This document shows positions 58,753 through 64,000 of a stretch of 64,000 nt of DNA, piece after piece. Within the stretch, counting starts at the first letter, position 1. Each line of letters opens with the position of its first letter. The stretch is from Proteus terrae subsp. cibarius (GTDB lineage: Bacteria; Pseudomonadota; Gammaproteobacteria; Enterobacterales; Enterobacteriaceae). Made by a program: the position numbers and the translations under genes. Below the pieces are notes generated by a model. The model was not told where the DNA came from. It did not search any database and saw nothing but the letters and a program-made list of their open reading frames with translations. Location: contig NZ_CP047349.1 in assembly GCF_011045835.1 (NCBI RefSeq), positions 2,666,001-2,730,000 on the forward strand, given 5' to 3'.

Positions 58753-61419
58753 TTACGCCAGACGTGGGTTTACTTTTTCAGGGTTGATGTTGTATTTTTT
58801 GATTGCTTCTTCAACAACCTTCACATCAATCTCACCACGTTTAGCTAATTCACCTAATGCAGCAACAATCACATAAGAAGTATCAACTTCGAAGTGGTGA
58901 CGCAGGTTTTCACGGCTATCAGAACGACCGAAACCATCTGTACCTAATACGCGGTAATCATCTGCTGGTACATAAGTACGAACTTGTTCAGCGAACAGTT
59001 TCATGTAGTCAGTAGAGGCAACAGCTGGTGCATCATTCATAATTTGAGCGATGTAAGGTACACGCGGTGCTTCAGATGGATGTAACATGTTCCAACGTTC
59101 ACAATCTTGACCATCACGAGCCAATTCAGTGAATGAAGTTACGCTATAAACATCAGAACCAATGCCGTATTCAGCAGACAGGATTTGTGCTGCTTCACGA
59201 ACGTGACGTAGAATAGAACCAGAGCCCAGTAATTGAACTTTACCTTTCGCGCCTTCCAGTGATTCCAGTTTGTAGATACCTTTACGGATACCTTCTTCAA
59301 CACCGGCTGGCATTGCTGGCATATGGTAGTTTTCGTTCAGTGTAGTGATGTAGTAATAAACGTTTTCTTGTTTATCACCATACATACGTTCTAAACCGTC
59401 TTGCATGATAACAGCTACTTCATAAGCGAATGCTGGATCATAAGAGATACAGTTAGGAATAGTCAGCGATTGAATATGACTATGACCATCTTCGTGCTGT
59501 AAACCTTCACCGTTAAGTGTTGTACGACCTGAAGTACCACCTACTAAGAAACCACGAGCTTGTTGGTCGCCTGCAGCCCAGCATAAGTCGCCAATACGTT
59601 GGAAACCAAACATTGAGTAGTAGATATAGAATGGGATCATTGGCAGATTGTTAGTGCTGTAAGATGTTGCAGCTGCTAACCAAGATGCGCCAGCACCCAG
59701 TTCGTTGATACCTTCTTGCAGAATTTGACCTTTAACGTCTTCTTTATAGTAAGCAACTTGCTCACGGTCTTGAGGCGTATATTGTTGGCCATTCGGGCTA
59801 TAAATACCGATTTGACGGAACAGACCTTCCATACCGAAAGTACGTGCTTCGTCCGCAATAATTGGAACTAAACGATCTTTGATAGATTTATTTTTCAACA
59901 TTACGTTCAGAGCACGAACGAATGCGATAGTTGTTGAAATCTCTTTAGATTGTTCTTCCAGTAATTGGCTGAAATCTTCCAGTGCTGGGATATCCAGTTT
60001 TTCTTCAAAACGTGGACGACGAGCTGGTAGGTAACCACCTAAATCCTGACGACGTGCGTGCAGATATTTGTATTCTTCTGAGTCTTTATCAAAAGTAATA
60101 TAAGGCAGGTCTTTGATTTGCTCATCAGCAACAGGAATATTGAAACGATCACGGAAATGGTGAACGCCATCCATGTTCATTTTCTTAACTTGGTGAGCAA
60201 TGTTTTTACCTTCTGCCGTTTCACCCATACCATAACCTTTGATGGTTTGAGCTAAAATAACAGTTGGTTGATTTTGAGTGTCTTTTGCTTTTTGGAATGC
60301 TGCAAAGACTTTCTTCGGATCGTGACCACCACGGTTTAATGCCCAGATTTCATCATCAGTCATATCTTTAACTAATGCAGCTGTTTCTGGATAACGATTG
60401 AAGAAGTGCTCACGAACATAAGCGCCATCACGAGATTTAAATGTCTGGTAGTCACCATCCAGAGTTTCATTCATTAATTGAATGAGTTTACCTGAAGTGT
60501 CTTTACGCAGAAGCTCATCCCAACGATCGCCCCACATTACTTTGATAACGTTCCAGCCAGCACCCGCGAAGATACCTTCTAATTCGTTAACAATTTTGCC
60601 GTTACCTGTAACTGGGCCATCAAGACGCTGCAAGTTACAGTTAATCACGAAGCACAGGTTGTCTAATTTTTCGCGAACTGCGATGGTGATAGCACCTTTA
60701 GATTCTGGCTCGTCCATCTCGCCATCGCCTAAGAACGCATAAACAGTTTGTTTAGTCGTATCTTTTAAGCCACGGTGATTCAAATATTTCAGGAATTTAG
60801 CTTGGTAAATTGCAGATAGTGGTCCCAGGCCCATAGAAACTGTTGGGAACTGCCAGAATTCAGGCATTAATTTAGGGTGCGGATAAGAAGATAAACCTTT
60901 ACCACCAATCTCTTGACGGAAGTTGTTCAATTGCTCTTCAGTTAAACGACCTTCTAAGAATGCACGAGCGTAGATACCTGGGGAGATATGGCCTTGGAAG
61001 TAAACCAAGTCACCGCCATCAGTTTCATTTTGCGCGCGGAAGAAGTGGTTAAAGCACACTTCATATAAAGTTGCAGAAGATTGGAATGACGCCATGTGTC
61101 CGCCGAGTTCCAAATCTTTTTTGGATGCACGCAGAACCATCATTACTGCGTTCCAGCGAATAGCAGAACGAATACGACGCTCTAATTCCAGATTGCCAGG
61201 GTAAGCGGGTTCATCTTCAGCAGGAATGGTATTGATATAATCGCTGTGTACAGAACCGCCTAAAGCGATATTAAGACCACCATTACGGGCTTGTTTTAAT
61301 ACCTGATCAATCAGGAACTGTGCACGCTCAACACCTTCTTCACGGATGACCGAGTCGATCGCTTGTAACCAGTCGCGAGTTTCGATCGGATCCACGTCAT
61401 TTTTCAGCATATCTGACAT
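58753..61419 (-). CDS. aceE: Pyruvate dehydrogenase E1 component
   Basis: 888 residues (E. coli 887). Homodimeric E1: TPP motif GDGEMDEPESKGAI ... NCNLQRLDGPVTGNG, and the SLTIPNCISYDPAFAYEVAVI segment. Decarboxylates pyruvate and acetylates E2's lipoyl arm. Operon pdhR-aceE-aceF. Start ATG 61419; ribosome site AAGGAATACACC. Confidence 0.98.
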   Translation of the reverse strand: MSDMLKNDVDPIETRDWLQAIDSVIREEGVERAQFLIDQVLKQARNGGLNIALGGSVHSDYINTIPAEDEPAYPGNLELERRIRSAIRWNAVMMVLRASKKDLELGGHMASFQSSATLYEVCFNHFFRAQNETDGGDLVYFQGHISPGIYARAFLEGRLTEEQLNNFRQEIGGKGLSSYPHPKLMPEFWQFPTVSMGLGPLSAIYQAKFLKYLNHRGLKDTTKQTVYAFLGDGEMDEPESKGAITIAVREKLDNLCFVINCNLQRLDGPVTGNGKIVNELEGIFAGAGWNVIKVMWGDRWDELLRKDTSGKLIQLMNETLDGDYQTFKSRDGAYVREHFFNRYPETAALVKDMTDDEIWALNRGGHDPKKVFAAFQKAKDTQNQPTVILAQTIKGYGMGETAEGKNIAHQVKKMNMDGVHHFRDRFNIPVADEQIKDLPYITFDKDSEEYKYLHARRQDLGGYLPARRPRFEEKLDIPALEDFSQLLEEQSKEISTTIAFVRALNVMLKNKSIKDRLVPIIADEARTFGMEGLFRQIGIYSPNGQQYTPQDREQVAYYKEDVKGQILQEGINELGAGASWLAAATSYSTNNLPMIPFYIYYSMFGFQRIGDLCWAAGDQQARGFLVGGTSGRTTLNGEGLQHEDGHSHIQSLTIPNCISYDPAFAYEVAVIMQDGLERMYGDKQENVYYYITTLNENYHMPAMPAGVEEGIRKGIYKLESLEGAKGKVQLLGSGSILRHVREAAQILSAEYGIGSDVYSVTSFTELARDGQDCERWNMLHPSEAPRVPYIAQIMNDAPAVASTDYMKLFAEQVRTYVPADDYRVLGTDGFGRSDSRENLRHHFEVDTSYVIVAALGELAKRGEIDVKVVEEAIKKYNINPEKVNPRLA

Positions 61420-61461
61420 GGTGTATTCCTTATCTGTTATCTGTTTTTAATGGTTATGGGA

Positions 61462-61506
61462 GCCTATCTTCCCGTTATACCAATCTGATATGACGGGAAG
61501 ATAGGC
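61462..61506. repeat. Long perfect inverted repeat in pdhR-aceE gap
   Basis: GCCTATCTTCCCGT (61462-61475) pairs exactly with ACGGGAAGATAGGC (61493-61506), 17-base centre. A second small hairpin CCCTG-AAAATCA-CAGGG lies at 61527-61543. Neither has a T-run, so they look like mRNA processing or stability structures rather than terminators. Confidence 0.8.
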
Positions 61507-61582
61507 CCTGCTGTTATTACCGCTTCCCCTGAAAATCACAGGGCGATAGGTAGTACAGACTTAGCGGTCAGGATCTGTGCTA

Positions 61583-62353
61583 CTAAAATAAATCAGGATG
61601 TTGTTGTAGCCGGCGCAGAGAGCGCTCACGGCGAGTATGTTCACGACTCATATCCAACAAAACATCTTCAATAAAGGCCAAATGGCGATGTGATGCTTCA
61701 CGCGCAGCTTCTGGCTCTCTATTAATAATAGCCTGATAAATCTGACTACGATGCTCACTTACTGCAGTTAATATCTCTTTACGAGTATAAAGAAACTCAA
61801 AATTCTGGCGGATATTTTGCTCAAGCATTGGCACCATGCATCGTAATAGATGCAATAAAACGACATTATGAGCAGCTTCCGTTACAATTAATTGATATTG
61901 CAATACAGCTTCAGACTCAGCGGCTAAATCACCCTTTTCATGAGCTTTCAAAATGCAATCATGGCTAGCTTTGATACGATCAAGATCTTCATCAGTACCA
62001 CGTAATGCGGCGTAATATGCGGCAATACCTTCAAGTGCATGACGAGTTTCTAAAAGATCAAATTGAGATTCGGGATGTCCGCTAAGCAGTTGAGCTAAAG
62101 GATCACTAAAACTTTGCCAGAGATTGTGCTGAACAAAAGTGCCACCGCCTTGGCGACGGAGTAAAAAGCCTTTAGCTTCTAATTTTTGGATAGCTTCACG
62201 CAATGAAGGGCGAGATACATCAAATTGCTTCGCCAGCTCACGCTCAGGTAAGAGTTTTTCTCCCGGGCGCAGAGTACCTTCTAAAATCAGATGCTCAAGC
62301 TGTTGCTCAATAACATCAGAAAGCTTAGGTTGGCGGATTTTTGTATAAGCCAT
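61583..62353 (-). CDS. pdhR: Pyruvate-responsive regulator PdhR
   Basis: 256 residues from ATG 62353 ([20 protein letters not shown]), matching the E. coli start; five codons of ORF precede it. GntR/FadR-type: winged helix ([44 protein letters not shown]), C-terminal FCD effector domain. Represses the operon unless pyruvate is bound. The ribosome site is not obvious. An operator lies 50 bases upstream. Confidence 0.95.
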   Translation of the reverse strand: MAYTKIRQPKLSDVIEQQLEHLILEGTLRPGEKLLPERELAKQFDVSRPSLREAIQKLEAKGFLLRRQGGGTFVQHNLWQSFSDPLAQLLSGHPESQFDLLETRHALEGIAAYYAALRGTDEDLDRIKASHDCILKAHEKGDLAAESEAVLQYQLIVTEAAHNVVLLHLLRCMVPMLEQNIRQNFEFLYTRKEILTAVSEHRSQIYQAIINREPEAAREASHRHLAFIEDVLLDMSREHTRRERSLRRLQQHPDLF

Positions 62354-62368
62354 ATTGCTGGAAGCCAT

Positions 62369-62678
62369 TATTGGATAACTATTACCTTAGTGATTGAGTT
62401 GTCAATTGGTAATACCAATTTAATATAACGGATAATAAAGTAACAAAGTATTCACTAACTGTCCATACAGTTGTTGAGCGAAATCATAAAAACCTGCAAA
62501 TTTTAACAAATTATTTTAAAAATTCATCAAAAGTGATAACTAGATCGCATTATCTAGAAACGTTAAAAATAAATTTTTTAACGTTTTTTAAACACATAAA
62601 CAGTCAAACTGAAGCGTGACAGCAGTACAATTTTGAATTTAAATTCTAATTAAGTGCATTAAAACCCAACTCAAGCAG
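62369..62678. other. pdhR promoter region and ampD 3' region
   Basis: 310 bases. It holds the PdhR operator (62404-62420) and an AACGTTAAAAA/TTTTTTAACGTT inverted repeat (62558-62589) that could end ampD transcripts. No gene. Confidence 0.5.
62404..62420. promoter_or_regulatory. PdhR operator
   Basis: AATTGGTAATACCAATT is a perfect palindrome with the PdhR consensus ATTGGTnnnACCAAT, about 50 bases before pdhR: autoregulation of pdhR-aceEF by pyruvate. Confidence 0.92.
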
Positions 62679-63221
62679 TTATTTTGTTAACAAACTGCGG
62701 TAATAAGCCCAATCAAAGTGAGGCCCCGGATCGGTCTTTCTATTTGGAGCAACATCACTATGTCCAGTAATGTTCTCTTTAATGGCTGGATAAAGAGTAA
62801 TAAGCGATTGAGTTACCTTCACTAATTGTTGATATTGCTGCTGGGTAAAATCGCACTCATCAGTACCTTCAAGCTCAATACCGATTGAAAAATCATTACA
62901 TTTTTCTCTGCCTTTATATAAAGAAACGCCAGCATGCCACGCTCTCTCAGTAAAAGGCACATATTGCACAATTTCTCCATCACGCCGAATCAGGCAATGA
63001 GCCGACACTCTTAAGCTAACAATCTCACTAAAAAAAGGATGATCTTGCTCTGATAATGTATTGGTAAAAAGTTGGTCAATATAAGGCCCACCAAATTCAC
63101 CAGGAGGTAAACTGATATTATGAACAATTAATAAAGAAGGGAGCTCTCCTTCAGGTCTCTTATCATGATTAGGTGAAGGAACCTGTCTAGCATCGATTAG
63201 CCAACCTTGTTTAATTTCCAC
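62679..63221 (-). CDS. ampD: AmpD, 1,6-anhydro-MurNAc-L-Ala amidase
   Basis: 180 residues. N-acetylmuramoyl-L-alanine amidase fold: LIVHNISLPPGEFGG (His34-type Zn ligand), ERAWHAGVS, and GHSDVAPNRKTDPGPHFDW (second His and Asp of the Zn site, Lys). Cytoplasmic enzyme of peptidoglycan recycling that keeps AmpR from inducing ampC where present. No ampC or ampR in the window. Divergent from ppdD. Confidence 0.95.
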   Translation of the reverse strand: MEIKQGWLIDARQVPSPNHDKRPEGELPSLLIVHNISLPPGEFGGPYIDQLFTNTLSEQDHPFFSEIVSLRVSAHCLIRRDGEIVQYVPFTERAWHAGVSLYKGREKCNDFSIGIELEGTDECDFTQQQYQQLVKVTQSLITLYPAIKENITGHSDVAPNRKTDPGPHFDWAYYRSLLTK

Positions 63222-63431
63222 ATCAACCCTCTTTTATTTTGTTTTACTATTATCAATAACTCTATTAACTCATACTCATCAATAAATGCGAACTTTCCCT
63301 CAATAATAAAAGTTAAATATGTATATCTCCCTTTTCTTTTCGATATTTTACTCAAACTTTATCTTATCTATTCGCTAATAAAGTCTTTTTTTTTCATACT
63401 TCTAGTGTCTATTACTCAAGGAGGACGCTAG

Positions 63432-63875
63432 ATGAATGCACTTAATTATCACTCTAATGAAAATGGTTTTACCCTTATGGAACTTATGATTGTGATTGCT
63501 ATCATCTCAATTTTAAGCTCAGTGGCTATTCCTGCCTATCAAGGTTATATCCAAAAAGCCGCATTAACCGATGTCTTACAAACACTGTCTCCCTATCGTT
63601 CTGCGGTAGAATTATGCCGTTATGAAAATGAACCTCAACACTGTAATTCTGATTCCTCTTTTATGCCGCAACAATTTCGTAGTCGATATTTATCCGATAT
63701 AAATGTGTTGCACGGTGTGATTAGTGCAACAGGAAAAACTCAGCTTGATGGTCTGACAATCACAATGTCGTCAGAGAAAGGAGTTAACGACCTCGTTCCG
63801 ATATGGAAAACACAATGTTCTACAACAAATCTTACGTTGCAAAAACAGTGTAGTGAGATTTTAAAATCATATTAA
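63432..63875 (+). CDS. ppdD: Type IV pilin PpdD-like major pilin
   Basis: 147 residues. Prepilin leader of 12 residues ending G followed by FTLMELMIVIAIISILSSVAIPAYQGY (Glu5 of the mature protein present, typical for pilus assembly), then a globular part with Cys pairs (ELCRYENEPQHC, QCSTTNLTLQKQCS). Similar to E. coli PpdD. Strong ribosome site AAGGAGGACGC. First gene of the ppdD-hofB-hofC set; a hairpin follows. Confidence 0.9.
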   Translation: MNALNYHSNENGFTLMELMIVIAIISILSSVAIPAYQGYIQKAALTDVLQTLSPYRSAVELCRYENEPQHCNSDSSFMPQQFRSRYLSDINVLHGVISATGKTQLDGLTITMSSEKGVNDLVPIWKTQCSTTNLTLQKQCSEILKSY

Positions 63876-63890
63876 TGCTCTTATATAAAG

Positions 63891-63913
63891 GGAGCACTCG
63901 TATCGAGTGTTCC
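63891..63913 (+). terminator. Hairpin between ppdD and hofB
   Basis: GGAGCACTCG-TAT-CGAGTGTTCC, no T-run. A post-pilin hairpin like this may protect the pilin message or reduce downstream expression. Confidence 0.5.
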
Positions 63914-63976
63914 TATTGCGCACTTTAAACATTGAAGACAACACAAATAAGTCAGAAAGTATTAAAGAGGTGAAGA

Positions 63977-64000
63977 ATGGATATCACACACTCTGCAACA
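63977..64000 (+). CDS. hofB: Probable hofB (pilus assembly ATPase), cut by window edge
   Basis: Only eight codons are visible (MDITHSAT) after a good ribosome site GAGGTGAAG. The name rests on position after ppdD, where enterobacteria have hofB (GspE-type ATPase); the sequence here is too short to confirm. Confidence 0.5.

Noticed and set aside
57938..58876. Several + strand ORFs antisense to aceF and aceE
   Set aside because: Low-complexity Ser/Thr/Phe reading of the lipoyl repeats on the other strand; a shadow effect of codon bias.
1..64000. CRISPR arrays, insertion sequences, prophage genes
   Set aside because: No regularly spaced repeats, transposase or phage structural motifs were seen.

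Overview
The window is a low-GC enterobacterial chromosome segment. I assign it to Proteus, most likely P. mirabilis or a close relative. Many genes look like E. coli orthologues in E. coli-like blocks (xerD-dsbC-recJ-prfB-lysS; gcvTHP-ubiI-ubiH-pepP-ygfB-zapA-ssrS-fau; serA-rpiA-argP; argO-mscS; pdhR-aceE-aceF-lpdA-acnB-yacL; ampD-ppdD-hofB). The base composition is much more AT-rich than E. coli, and a CcmA-type bactofilin, described as a cell-shape and swarming protein of P. mirabilis, is present. No phage, insertion sequence, rRNA or CRISPR array is visible.

Layout. 1-500: regulatory and repeat-rich leader with two LacI/GalR-type palindromes, direct repeats and a ~100 bp inverted-repeat element, leading into ghrB. 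1.5-7.0 kb: small stress and housekeeping genes (cation efflux transporter, uspF, ecotin, ydcH-like, yecH, SOS-controlled dinI-like, ygbA, GNAT acetyltransferase) and ccmA. 7.0-17.5 kb: the accessory region, very AT-rich: a ~1 kb gene-free stretch, an ExsA-like (type III secretion type) AraC activator with an unrecognised companion gene, a two-gene envelope operon (lipoprotein plus a long coiled-coil protein ending in an FKBP-like fold), an FMN reductase, two small paralogous proteins and a chemoreceptor with a FliA-type promoter. 17.6-17.9 kb: remains of a TonB-dependent receptor next to a tRNA-Gly(CCC).

18-38.5 kb is core: lysS, prfB (with its programmed frameshift), recJ, dsbC, xerD, fldB, ygfX, sdhE, ygfZ, an HD hydrolase, the glycine cleavage operon, ubiquinone hydroxylases ubiI/ubiH, pepP, ygfB, zapA, 6S RNA and fau. 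39.1-44.7 kb is an AT-rich three-gene insertion between fau and serA: a type I secretion export complex with two different HlyB-like ATPases flanking one HlyD-like adaptor, and no recognisable substrate gene. 44.8-64 kb is core again: serA, rpiA, argP, yggE, argO, mscS, yacL, acnB, a CigR-like exported protein, the pyruvate dehydrogenase operon under a PdhR operator, ampD, and the start of a type IV pilus operon (ppdD, hofB cut by the window edge).

Themes: one-carbon/serine/glycine metabolism (gcvTHP, serA, fau, ygfZ), central carbon metabolism (PDH complex, aconitase B), disulfide/protease/envelope functions (dsbC, ecotin, mscS, ampD), and a few likely acquired or lineage-specific modules. 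The modules most deserving of work are the orphan ExsA-like regulator with its unknown partner, the coiled-coil/FKBP-like plus lipoprotein pair, and the orphan dual-ATPase type I exporter. All functional assignments are from reading the sequence and remembered family features; no database search was run.
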